Assembly (NCBI GenBank): GCA_964639205.1 | Contig: CAZXCG010000001.1 | Location: 56,881-120,880 of the forward strand | Reading direction: 5' to 3' | Length of the DNA stretch: 64,000 nucleotides | DNA from: CAZXCG01 sp964639205 | Lineage (GTDB): Bacteria > Bacillota > Clostridia > Oscillospirales > Acutalibacteraceae | In this document: in pieces, positions 16,222 to 23,777 of the stretch | Position numbering within the stretch: position 1 is the first letter of the stretch | Layout: each line of letters starts with the position of its first letter | The notes under the pieces: generated by a model | Told to the model about the DNA's origin: nothing | Databases searched by the model: none | The model's input: the letters and a program-made list of their open reading frames with translations, nothing else | Made by a program: the position numbers and the translations under genes

Positions 16222-17508
16222 TTACGGTTCAGCCTCCGTCAAGCATCGTTTTGCGTAATACTTTGCAAGCTCAAGACCTTTTTCGACATAATTTTGTCCG
16301 AATCTGTCCCTGATAATTACGGCATAGCGTTTTTGAGGGTCAATAACCTTGTTTTGCTGGTATTTTATTAAAGAAATTATTTCCTTGGGAGCGGAAACGG
16401 AGGTAAAAAAGCTTTCCATATTGTTCAGAACCTCTTCTGCCGCCGCACGTATATTTTTGCTGCCGCCGTCGATTTGAACAAACACATTACTATCGTCGAA
16501 CTCAGCCGCCGCTTTCATATTGTAAACGGCGGTTTTCTGCGCCTCAACGTCCATTTCAATGTCTTTTAAAGACAAAAGATACAAAACGGTAAGCTGTATA
16601 AAATCAATATCTTCGGTAAATACGCCGGTCTCCGAAAGCGGGTTAACGTCAAACATACGCAGCTCTATATGATTTATACCGTTTGCGCTCAGATTGTCAA
16701 TTTTGTTTGCGCCCTTTGGTTTAAGCCGTATGGGATAATACAGCTCGGACGGCGATATGAGCTTTCCGCTGTCTATATAAAATTCAATACTTTTAACGTA
16801 GTCTTCAAGGCTGTTATAGGAAAGCAGGGGAATAAAATCGTTCCAGTAGCCTATTTCACTGCACCGGGGAGAAGCATAACGTATTGCAGTCTTACTGTAG
16901 TTAATAAAGGAATCATCCGTAACGGGACTGGCGGCAGTAAGATAAACAAAAAGCCAGCTGTATTGCGCAAGCTTCTTTGCAAGTGCAAGATAAAGAGCAT
17001 TTTTATATTCCCGCAAAGTGCTGAAACCGCTTTCACCGTACGCCGCCTCAATAAATTCGGGAGCAAAAGAAAAATTGCAGTGAATACCTGAAAAGAGCAT
17101 TTTCATTTTGCCGTATTTTTGGGCCAGATACTCTCTGTAAGCGCTTTTGTTCGCCATGCTTGCGCCGAAGCTTGCAACGGGAATATCTTCTTCGCCCTTG
17201 ACATACGGCGGATTTGAAAACGGCCATATATATTCGCTGCCTGTTTCGAGAGTAAGAAGCTTTTTTGCAGCGAACGCGTTAAGTCCTTTAAGCTCGCTTA
17301 CGGCTTCCTTTGCGCTTTTGTCGGCGCCTGTTATAATTTCAATTTGATTTTCGCAAAAATCCCTTGAAATTCCGGGATTATCCGGAAACGGATGCTTTGT
17401 ATGAGACAGAAATCCGTTTGAATCGACGCGCAGATTTTCCCTTTCAAGTCCAAAGCTGCCCTTATACATATACTGTTGAATGAGCTTGTTATTAAAATTA
17501 AGATCCAT
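16222..17508 (-). CDS. Glutamate-cysteine ligase, GshA type (PF04262-like)
   Basis: 428-residue ATP-dependent gamma-glutamyl ligase of the E. coli GshA type. Visible signatures: SFGLERENLRVDSNG (18-32, gamma-phosphate/Glu site), FCENQIEIITG (51-61, second metal-binding Glu), the FSGIHCNFSF stretch and LRMFDVNPLSETGV late in the domain. It makes gamma-glutamylcysteine from Glu and Cys. The fused ATP-grasp glutathione synthetase half of GshF is absent (GshF is about 750 residues) and no gshB is nearby. It is the third gene of a unit with a GCS2-type ligase and an EgtC-like amidotransferase, separated from the former by 165 bases of repeats. It converges on the amidase gene with no visible strong terminator. 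Confidence 0.86.
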   Translation of the reverse strand: MDLNFNNKLIQQYMYKGSFGLERENLRVDSNGFLSHTKHPFPDNPGISRDFCENQIEIITGADKSAKEAVSELKGLNAFAAKKLLTLETGSEYIWPFSNPPYVKGEEDIPVASFGASMANKSAYREYLAQKYGKMKMLFSGIHCNFSFAPEFIEAAYGESGFSTLREYKNALYLALAKKLAQYSWLFVYLTAASPVTDDSFINYSKTAIRYASPRCSEIGYWNDFIPLLSYNSLEDYVKSIEFYIDSGKLISPSELYYPIRLKPKGANKIDNLSANGINHIELRMFDVNPLSETGVFTEDIDFIQLTVLYLLSLKDIEMDVEAQKTAVYNMKAAAEFDDSNVFVQIDGGSKNIRAAAEEVLNNMESFFTSVSAPKEIISLIKYQQNKVIDPQKRYAVIIRDRFGQNYVEKGLELAKYYAKRCLTEAEP

Positions 17509-17529
17509 AAAATTACTCCCGGCAATAAC

Positions 17530-17673
17530 CTGCGCGCAGATTTTCCCTCCCCGCCTCCGAGGCGGCGGGCGTCGGTTTGGAATTTCAGCGGGAAGTATAA
17601 TCCGCCGCTGAAAGTCTGAGGAGTTAGCTCCCGGCGCGCACTTTGCAATCGCAGCTGCGATTTAAAAAACAGA
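17530..17673. repeat. Palindromic intergenic repeat mosaic between the two ligase genes
   Basis: Contains CCGCCTC/GAGGCGG (around 17554-17567), CAGCGG/CCGCTG (17586-17611), a GGAG/CTCC pair (17619-17632) and a perfect 16-base palindrome at 17647-17662 (AATCGCAGCTGCGATT). It resembles the hairpin-rich gaps at 5338-5580 and 15405-15533. It interrupts the GCS2-GshA gene pair without an obvious T-run, so read-through is possible. Confidence 0.5.
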
Positions 17674-19062
17674 CTACAATTTTGAATATTCGTTTATAAA
17701 GTATTCGAGCGGGACTCCGGAATCCAAGCCGTCTGCCATAAGACGAGCCGGACTGTACAAATATTTTGCGCGGCTGTACAGAGGATTCAAAAAGCTTTCT
17801 TCATGAAGACCTCGCCGCTCAAGACCGTCCTTTGCAATATCGAGAATTTCGGTAAGCTGCGCCGAAACCTCGGCTTTATCCAAAAAATCGGGGAATTCCC
17901 GATAATTCAAAATATCTCTCAGTTCACAGGCACTGTATCCCCTGCCGTAAACCGATGCGTCCGAATCCAGCAGCGTTTTCAGTCTGTCAAGATTTTCCGA
18001 AAGTCCGATATGAAATGCCGCCGGAGCCATAACGTCCCGTATCGGCTGCGAACATACGCTGCGGAATTCCACCGTTCCTCTGTAGGTTAAATCCTCAAAC
18101 TTAAACGAACGAAGGTACTTAATATCATCTAAGGACGGTCTGAAGTTTATTTTACGATAAGCGGCGCCGTCAAAGTATTCGCCCGTAATTTGCTCGGAAG
18201 CAAAATAGCGGCGGAGCGGGACAGGCGGGAAGTTTATATATTTTTCTTCCCTTTCGACACAGTAAAGGCTCATTGACTTGATATATTCGGTAATTTGCAG
18301 AACAGAATCAAACCTGACGCCGTACATTCCGACGTTATGACCGTTAAGTCCGTGAGTACTGTTCCGCCAAAATTGATCGCGGCTGCAAAGCAGATTACCG
18401 TTTTCTCCCCACAGGGAATTTGCAAACAGCAGGGATTTAAACGGTTCAAGCCTGTTGAAGGTGTTGAGCGTGTCGGCTAATTTACTTTCTTCAACGTCGA
18501 GCTGCACCTGCGACGCGCATGAGAACATACCGAAATCCGGATATTTATGAAAAGGGATTGTGTTTCCGTAGCTTTTATATGACGACAAATGGTGAAAAAG
18601 CATCCTGTATCTTCCGTTTGGTATAGGCTCGTTCCGATTGATTTTATGACGCGGATTTATACCCATTCCGGTAAGAGTATAACCGAAGGGCTTCAAGTAG
18701 CTGCAAATGAAAGAATAGTATTCCTTAAAGCGCATATATATAACGTTCAAATCAGTTTCCGTACCAAATGAAAGCTCGAGCGTATTATAGCTGCAGTCAA
18801 ATGAAAGACTGTCGCCGTTCGCGCCGGATAAGGCGGAATAAACGTCTCCTGAGTCGTCATAACTGATAATATCAAACGAAAACCGGGCGATAAACGCTAA
18901 TGTCAGCTTATGAACAACACAAAAATCAACCGGCTGCTTTTCCAAATTAACTATCGGCAGTTCAAGTTCGATACCCGCATACTTATTGCGCCTTCTTTGA
19001 GTAGGTGCGATGTACTTACCGTATATTGCGGCGTCCAAATCATGTTCGGATAGCACTTCCAT
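17674..19062 (-). CDS. GCS2-family gamma-glutamyl ligase (EgtA-like glutamate-cysteine ligase)
   Basis: 462 residues. The motif KYAGIELELPIVNLEK (27-42) is the GxExE nucleotide/metal site of the GCS2 family (PF04107), and DCSYNTLELSFG, GMGINPRH and MFSCASQVQLDVE follow in family order. RGTVEFRSVCSQP is the C-terminal Arg/Glu site. GCS2 proteins join Glu to an amine: EgtA and plant GSH1 use cysteine, YbdK others. It starts at ATG 19062, nine bases after AGGGG and 11 bases after the amidotransferase gene, so the two are translated together. Having a second, unrelated ligase (GshA type) next to it is unusual. Substrate is inference from neighbours. Confidence 0.8.
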   Translation of the reverse strand: MEVLSEHDLDAAIYGKYIAPTQRRRNKYAGIELELPIVNLEKQPVDFCVVHKLTLAFIARFSFDIISYDDSGDVYSALSGANGDSLSFDCSYNTLELSFGTETDLNVIYMRFKEYYSFICSYLKPFGYTLTGMGINPRHKINRNEPIPNGRYRMLFHHLSSYKSYGNTIPFHKYPDFGMFSCASQVQLDVEESKLADTLNTFNRLEPFKSLLFANSLWGENGNLLCSRDQFWRNSTHGLNGHNVGMYGVRFDSVLQITEYIKSMSLYCVEREEKYINFPPVPLRRYFASEQITGEYFDGAAYRKINFRPSLDDIKYLRSFKFEDLTYRGTVEFRSVCSQPIRDVMAPAAFHIGLSENLDRLKTLLDSDASVYGRGYSACELRDILNYREFPDFLDKAEVSAQLTEILDIAKDGLERRGLHEESFLNPLYSRAKYLYSPARLMADGLDSGVPLEYFINEYSKL

Positions 19063-19073
19063 AATTAAAGCCC

Positions 19074-19841
19074 CTAAATGTTATAATCGTAATGTGACGC
19101 AGCCGCGCCGAAAACATCTACGTATTCGTTATGATGATTTTTACCGCGGTATTTAAGCACGCCGTTTTGATAAACGAAAAGCGTTGTCAAAGGCAGCGGC
19201 TCCCAGCCGGATCTGTCAAGCGGAACTGTTGAAAAAATAATACCGCTGCCGAAATTCTTGAAAAACAACGTGTTTTGCATATTGACGTGAACGTACATCT
19301 GCTCTCCGTCGTATATTATGAGATTGAGCTTATTGCGGTATGAAATTTTTTCAATTACATTTTCTACGGTTTTAAAGCGTTCAAAGGAATTTAAAGCACA
19401 GCCCTTTTGCTTTGCTTCTTCATTTATATTGTCGAGCAGATATAAAAGGATTCTTTCGCTGTCCGTATTTCCCATCTGTTTTTCCCGGTATGCAAGCATT
19501 TCAACACCGCTGAAAACAGTTCCGTTGTGCATAAGTACCCACCGGCGACCGTTTTCGTCCTGCCTTATGAACGGATGGCAGTTAAGCGGACCGACTCCGC
19601 CGACGGTTGCCCGGCGAATATGCGCAAGGACAACATTTGACGGGGCCGCGTCTTCAAGCAGCTTAGGCAAAATGCGGCTGCTCAGCGCCGAAACCGGCTC
19701 AGTGTGTACCGTTAAAGAGCCGCTCTCAAACTGCGCAAGCCCCCATCCGTTCGGGTGCTGCGGACTGTGGCTGTAAAGCTCCTTTAAATAGTAAGTTATA
19801 TTTTCATTTTTCGGGGATGAAAAGCCCAGCATTTCACACAA
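19074..19841 (-). CDS. Class II glutamine amidotransferase / gamma-glutamyl amidohydrolase (EgtC/YafJ-like)
   Basis: About 255 residues of Ntn-hydrolase fold. The TTG at 19841 puts the nucleophile Cys at position 2 (M-CEMLGFSS), as required for this family (compare MCELLG or MCRHLG starts); GGGA lies seven bases upstream. Further signatures: NGWGLAQFE, AHIRRATVG, NCHPF, LMHNGTV and NTDSERILLYLL. A longer in-frame start at 19901 would bury the Cys at residue 22 and is rejected. EgtC removes the gamma-glutamyl group in ergothioneine synthesis; relatives hydrolyse other gamma-glutamyl amides. It leads a unit with the GCS2 and GshA ligases, which suggests addition and later removal of a gamma-glutamyl group. 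Confidence 0.83.
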   Translation of the reverse strand: MCEMLGFSSPKNENITYYLKELYSHSPQHPNGWGLAQFESGSLTVHTEPVSALSSRILPKLLEDAAPSNVVLAHIRRATVGGVGPLNCHPFIRQDENGRRWVLMHNGTVFSGVEMLAYREKQMGNTDSERILLYLLDNINEEAKQKGCALNSFERFKTVENVIEKISYRNKLNLIIYDGEQMYVHVNMQNTLFFKNFGSGIIFSTVPLDRSGWEPLPLTTLFVYQNGVLKYRGKNHHNEYVDVFGAAASHYDYNI

Positions 19842-19927
19842 ATTAAATTCCCGCTTTCTGTATCGGAGATAATAAAAAGGCATAGCATTGAACGGCGGCA
19901 TAAAGTACGGTTCTATGATAAAAAGAA

Positions 19928-19980
19928 TCTCCGCCTGCTTTATACCCGTGTAAATGATAAAGCGGGCAGACAGGCGGAGA
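19928..19980 (-). terminator. Intrinsic terminator after cysK
   Basis: TCTCCGCCTG (19928-19937) and CAGGCGGAGA (19971-19980) form a perfect 10-bp stem with an inner GCTTTAT/ATAAAGC stem. On the minus strand it is followed by TTCTTTTTATC. It separates cysK from the amidotransferase gene; no clear promoter was found between 19842 and 19927. Confidence 0.7.
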
Positions 19981-20022
19981 AATAATTAATTTTCTGTTGC
20001 CGTTTTTATGTCAAAGGTCAAA

Positions 20023-20946
20023 TTAATCGGCAAACATAGGAGTGGAAAGATAGCGCTCACCGGTATCGGGTAAAATGGCTACTATAAGCTTGCCCTTGTT
20101 TTCGGGACGCCGGGCAAGCTCAGTGGCTGCCCAAACAGCCGCGCCGGAGGAAATACCAACCAAAAGACCGTCCTCTCTGGCGAGCGCGCGTCCTGTTGCA
20201 AAAGCGTCATCATTCTCTACGGTAATTATCTCGTCATATATCTCGGTATTAAGAGTATCGGGCACAAAGCCGGCGCCGATTCCCTGAATTTTGTGAGGAC
20301 CGGGAGTACCCTTTGAAAGTACGGGCGAGCCTGCGGGCTCAACAGCTACAACCTTAACGTTGGGATTTTTGCTCTTGAGATACTCGCCCACGCCGGAAAC
20401 CGTTCCGCCGGTGCCTACGCCGGCTACAATTATGTCAACCTTACCGTCGGTATCGTCCCAAATCTCCGGTCCTGTTGTGGCGCGGTGTATGGCGGGGTTT
20501 GCCGCATTTGTAAACTGGCTCGGAATAAAGCTGTTGGGAGTTTCGGCGGCAAGCTCCTGTGCCTTTTCTATCGCGCCCTTCATGCCCTTTGCGCCTTCGG
20601 TAAGAACAAGCTTTGCGCCGTATGCTTTTAACAGGTTGCGGCGCTCGATGCTCATCGTCTCGGGCATTGTAAGAATAATTTTGTAACCTCTCGATGCTGC
20701 GACGGCGGCAAGCCCGATACCCGTGTTTCCGCTGGTAGGTTCAATAATAACCGAATCCGGCTTTAATTCGCCTTTTTGCTCAGCATCGTCAATCATAGCC
20801 TTTGCGATTCTGTCCTTGACGCTTCCCGCCGGATTAAAATACTCAAGCTTGCCGTAAATTTCGGCGTCCAGATCCTTACCGTAATTGGTAAGCTTGAGCA
20901 AAGGCGTTCCGCCTATAAGGTCTGTAATTCTGTTATACGTTTTCAT
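20023..20946 (-). CDS. cysK: Cysteine synthase (O-acetylserine sulfhydrylase) CysK
   Basis: 307-residue fold-type II PLP enzyme making cysteine from O-acetylserine and sulfide. Schiff-base Lys44 in NPAGSVKDRIAKAM, PLP-phosphate loop GTGGTVSG (about 176-183), substrate loop EPTSGNTGIGLA (about 69-80) and C-terminal ILPDTGERYLST are all standard. ATG 20946 follows GGAG at nine bases. Its promoter (21017-21045) is a perfect consensus and is divergent from the cystathionine-synthase-like gene, with about 90 bases between the two promoters. Terminator at 19928-19980. Product would feed the gamma-glutamyl ligases downstream. Confidence 0.95.
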   Translation of the reverse strand: MKTYNRITDLIGGTPLLKLTNYGKDLDAEIYGKLEYFNPAGSVKDRIAKAMIDDAEQKGELKPDSVIIEPTSGNTGIGLAAVAASRGYKIILTMPETMSIERRNLLKAYGAKLVLTEGAKGMKGAIEKAQELAAETPNSFIPSQFTNAANPAIHRATTGPEIWDDTDGKVDIIVAGVGTGGTVSGVGEYLKSKNPNVKVVAVEPAGSPVLSKGTPGPHKIQGIGAGFVPDTLNTEIYDEIITVENDDAFATGRALAREDGLLVGISSGAAVWAATELARRPENKGKLIVAILPDTGERYLSTPMFAD

Positions 20947-21016
20947 AAAAAATTACTCCTTTAAAATATGTTTTAAAACTTAGAATTCTCACAATAATCC
21001 TATCTGTTTTATAGGC

Positions 21017-21045
21017 ATTATAGCACCGCTTTGTGTTTATGTCAA
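21017..21045 (-). promoter_or_regulatory. Consensus sigma-A promoter for cysK
   Basis: Minus strand TTGACA (21040-21045), 17-base spacer, TATAAT (21017-21022). Just downstream lies CCTAT-7-ATAGG (20999-21015), a candidate operator at the transcription start. A promoter this strong usually needs repression, and a cysteine-responsive Rrf2 factor would be the expected regulator (inference). Confidence 0.82.
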
Positions 21046-21107
21046 TACCTTTTTAAAAAAATCTTCAAAAAAATATATTCTTCAAATAATTACATAAATA
21101 CTTTGGC

Positions 21108-21136
21108 TTGACACGGCGGCATAACGGCGCTATAAT
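21108..21136 (+). promoter_or_regulatory. Consensus sigma-A promoter for the cystathionine-synthase-like gene
   Basis: TTGACA (21108-21113), exactly 17 bases, TATAAT (21131-21136). The transcript would have a leader of about 125 bases before the ATG at 21271. Confidence 0.85.
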
Positions 21137-21209
21137 ATATCATATTTAACAGATATGCATTATATGCTTATATTTGGAATTAAATTTATCTCAAAGCAGA
21201 GCGGTTTGT

Positions 21210-21226
21210 CAACAGGTAAACTGTTG
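21210..21226 (+). promoter_or_regulatory. Leader hairpin ahead of the cystathionine-synthase-like gene
   Basis: CAACAG (21210-21215), five-base loop, CTGTTG (21221-21226), a perfect stem in the 5' leader about 45 bases before the start codon. No T-run follows, so it is not a terminator; it may be an operator or leader structure. No SAM or T-box consensus is present. Confidence 0.4.
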
Positions 21227-21270
21227 CGGAACCAATCATCGAGTTTAAGAATAAGGACGTGGAAATTACA

Positions 21271-22464
21271 ATGGCAAAACGAACCTACGGCAGTGAATTC
21301 GGATTTCAAACAAGGGCTATACATACCGGCAACGACGTTGATGCCGAAACCGGAGCTATCAAGCGGCCGATTACAATGGCAAACAGCTACGAGCTGCCTT
21401 ACGACCCCACAGATATGAACTGGTCAAGCGCCGACGGCAGCCTTTACACCCGCAACGGCGGCTCTAACCAGAAGTATTTGCAGGAAAAGCTTGCTTCGCT
21501 CGAAGGCGGAGAGGACTGCATAGCTTTGGCAAGCGGTGTAGCCGCGCTTTCGGGTTTGTTTTTTTCTCTGCTTAAAAGCGGCGACCACGTTATATTTTCA
21601 AGTGTAACTTACATAGCGGTTTACCGTCTTTTAAACGAATTGCTGAACAACAAATTTAACGTAGAAACAAGCATTGTGGATACCTCGGATGCGAAAGCCG
21701 TGCGCGCCGCTATACGCCCGAATACAAAGCTTATTCATATTGAAACTCCGGGAAATCCTACGCTGAGCGTATCCGATATTCGCTCAATCGCAAACATCGC
21801 GCATGAAAACGGCGCGCTGCTCTCGGTAGACAATACCTTTGCTTCGCCCTTTAATCAGCGTCCGATTGAACTGGGAGCAGACTTCAGTGTTGAAAGCCTT
21901 ACAAAATATATAAACGGTCACGGCGACGCAATGGGCGGCGCAATTATCGGCAGGAAAGAACATCTTGAAATTATCCGCGCTCAGGCTCAGGTTAACCTTG
22001 GCGCGACAATCAGCCCATTTAACGCGTGGCTGATTATGCGCGGCTGCGCTACTTTACCGCTGCGTATGCGCCAGCACAACGAAAACGCCTTAAAGGTTGC
22101 CCGTTGGCTTGAAGCGCAGGCAAACGTCAGCTTTGTGGCATATCCCGGTCTTGAAAGTCACAAAGGCTTTGAAGTTGCCGCAAAACAGATGTCGCCCGGC
22201 TTCGGCGGCGTCCTTTCGTTCGGTTTAAAGGCAAGCCATGATACCCACAACCGCTTTGTCAGCCGCCTAAGGCTCATTACGTCCGCCGTTTCTCTCGGTC
22301 ATGACGAAAGCCTCATTGTATTTTTGGGCGAAAACGACGAGAGGCAATATCTTTACCCGGAAGAATTCCGCAACGGGTTTTTCCGGTTAAGCGTAGGTAT
22401 TGAAGACGTTGAGGATATAATTGAAGATTTGCGCAGAGGTTTGGAAAGTGTAGGTTTATTGTGA
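21271..22464 (+). CDS. Cys/Met-metabolism PLP enzyme (cystathionine gamma-synthase / gamma-lyase family)
   Basis: 397 residues, fold-type I trans-sulfuration family. Visible: YTRNGGSNQKYLQEKLASLEGGEDCIALASGVAA split as the PLP-phosphate region (about 58-95), ETPGNPTLSV (158-167), DNTFASPFNQRP (187-198), Schiff-base Lys212 in ESLTKYINGHGD, and RLSVGIEDVEDIIEDL at the C-terminus. Sequence alone cannot separate cystathionine gamma-synthase, gamma-lyase or O-acyl-homoserine sulfhydrylase. Divergence from cysK and the shared strong promoters suggest cysteine/methionine interconversion. ATG 21271 is favoured (GTGGAA at eight bases); an in-frame GTG at 21259 would add four residues. Confidence 0.85.
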   Translation: MAKRTYGSEFGFQTRAIHTGNDVDAETGAIKRPITMANSYELPYDPTDMNWSSADGSLYTRNGGSNQKYLQEKLASLEGGEDCIALASGVAALSGLFFSLLKSGDHVIFSSVTYIAVYRLLNELLNNKFNVETSIVDTSDAKAVRAAIRPNTKLIHIETPGNPTLSVSDIRSIANIAHENGALLSVDNTFASPFNQRPIELGADFSVESLTKYINGHGDAMGGAIIGRKEHLEIIRAQAQVNLGATISPFNAWLIMRGCATLPLRMRQHNENALKVARWLEAQANVSFVAYPGLESHKGFEVAAKQMSPGFGGVLSFGLKASHDTHNRFVSRLRLITSAVSLGHDESLIVFLGENDERQYLYPEEFRNGFFRLSVGIEDVEDIIEDLRRGLESVGLL

Positions 22465-22527
22465 TAACCGGCTTTGATTTGACTTATCCGCAGACTTCCT
22501 TCCCGGCGGAAAATCCGGAGGTAACTT

Positions 22528-22758
22528 ATGTATTTATTGACTTTGGAAGAATTTACTGAGCTCAAAGAAAATCTCAAAAGGATTTTTTCCGCAGAGCTGC
22601 ATTTGCACGACTGCTGCGGCGGGCAGTATTTTTCTCTTGACGAAACAGACGAGGTGCTGGTAAAATATATTACAGAGTATTTTAACAACAGGAATTTGTC
22701 CGCCGTTTTTTCCAAAGACGGAAAACAATTCTCTGTTAAAAGAGGAAAAATATGCTGA
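22528..22758 (+). CDS. Small acidic protein of unknown function (possibly RDAC-like family)
   Basis: 76 residues. ATG 22528 follows CCGGAGG closely, and its last codons overlap the tcdA start by seven bases, which implies coupling. The centre reads LHLHDCCGGQYFSLDE and the C-terminus LSAVFSKDGKQFSVKRGKIC. From memory, a small clostridial family named RDAC has the same plan with R-D-A-C-G where this one has H-D-C-C-G; that link is tentative. The Cys-Cys-Gly-Gly core could bind metal or thiol. No membrane segment, no signal peptide. Placement between a trans-sulfuration enzyme and an E1-like enzyme suggests a thiol or tRNA-sulfur context. Confidence 0.6.
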   Translation: MYLLTLEEFTELKENLKRIFSAELHLHDCCGGQYFSLDETDEVLVKYITEYFNNRNLSAVFSKDGKQFSVKRGKIC

Positions 22759-23522
22759 ATCAGTTTTCAAGAACGGAGCTGCTGCTCGGTAAAAAAGCTA
22801 TGGAAAAGCTTGCCGCCTCACGCGTTGCCGTGTTCGGGATCGGCGGCGTCGGAGGATATACGGTTGAAGCGCTTGCGCGTTCCGGAGTAGGGACGCTCGA
22901 TTTAATAGACGATGATAAAATATGCCTTACAAATATTAACCGCCAAATTTACGCCACGCGTAAAACAGTCGGAAAATACAAGGCAGACGCAGCAGCCGAG
23001 AGAATTCACGATATAAACCCCGACGCCGTTGTCAACATCCGCAAGATATTTTATACGCCGCAAACGGAAGCAGAGTTTGATTTTTCGGAATATGATTATA
23101 TAGTGGACGCAATAGATACCGTAACGGGCAAAATCGCCCTTGTTGTAAACGCAAACGCCGCGGGCACGCCGATTATAAGCTCTATGGGAGCCGGAAACAA
23201 ATTGGATCCGACCGCCTTTGAAGTAACGGACATTTACAAAACATCGGTTTGTCCTTTGGCAAGAGTTATGCGCTATGAATTAAGGCGCAGAGGAATTAAA
23301 AAGCTGAAGGTTGTATATTCCAAAGAGCCTCCCGTAACCCCAATAGACGATATGTCAATAAGCTGCCGCACAAATTGTATTTGTCCGCCCGGAACGGCGC
23401 GCAAATGCACTCAGCGGCGTCAGGTTCCCGGCAGCAACGCTTTTGTCCCGCCTGTTGCGGGACTTATAATAGCGGGGGAAGTAATTAAAGACCTGACAGC
23501 CGAATTTTGTGAACGTAAATAA
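22752..23522 (+). CDS. tcdA: tRNA threonylcarbamoyladenosine dehydratase TcdA (E1-like, ThiF superfamily)
   Basis: 256 residues. Starts LNQFSRTELLLGKKAMEKL; nucleotide loop VFGIGGVGGYTVEALARSG (about 27-45), DDDKICLTNINRQI, and DAIDTVTGKIALV. The TcdA-specific stretch MGAGNKLDPTAFEVTDIYKT and SCRTNC separate it from MoeB/ThiF, which have CxxC zinc pairs instead. It uses ATP to cyclise t6A to ct6A at position 37 of tRNAs. ATG 22752 overlaps the upstream small gene. Because the thiamine operon in this window has no thiF, it is worth noting that this protein is a less likely ThiS activator than the HcyF-like protein at 30883-31692. Confidence 0.88.
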   Translation: MLNQFSRTELLLGKKAMEKLAASRVAVFGIGGVGGYTVEALARSGVGTLDLIDDDKICLTNINRQIYATRKTVGKYKADAAAERIHDINPDAVVNIRKIFYTPQTEAEFDFSEYDYIVDAIDTVTGKIALVVNANAAGTPIISSMGAGNKLDPTAFEVTDIYKTSVCPLARVMRYELRRRGIKKLKVVYSKEPPVTPIDDMSISCRTNCICPPGTARKCTQRRQVPGSNAFVPPVAGLIIAGEVIKDLTAEFCERK

Positions 23523-23599
23523 ATATATCGGTTAAATTACATGCACCCCTTAAGTCAAGTACATTTGCGGGTGCAAAATTTTTGCATAACCTAAACTCG

Positions 23600-23692
23600 G
23601 ATATTCCCTCGCCGCCGAGGGGGCGCGTTGCCCCGATTTAAAGCAGAGGCTCAAAGGGAGCTAAAGCCAAAACGCCTCGACCCGCTTGACAA
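23600..23692. repeat. Diverged copy of the palindromic intergenic repeat
   Basis: GGGGGC/GCCCC inverted repeat (about 23618-23635) followed by GGAGCTAAAGCCAAAACGCC and a CGCTTGACA end. The second half parallels 5380-5417 in the secD leader (GGGCTGAAAGCCCAAAACGC, then CTGTCAAAC). Its terminal TTGACA doubles as the pyrB -35 box. Confidence 0.4.
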
Positions 23693-23715
23693 TATAAAGC
23701 GTAATATCTTATAAT
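23686..23715 (+). promoter_or_regulatory. Sigma-A promoter for pyrB
   Basis: TTGACA (23686-23691), 18-base spacer, TATAAT (23710-23715); about 55 bases of leader to the ATG at 23778. No PyrR-type attenuator hairpin is visible. Confidence 0.75.
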
Positions 23716-23777
23716 AAGCAAAACAACGAAAGCAAAAGATAAATGAATAAAAATGACAAAGAAACGGGAGCTGTACG

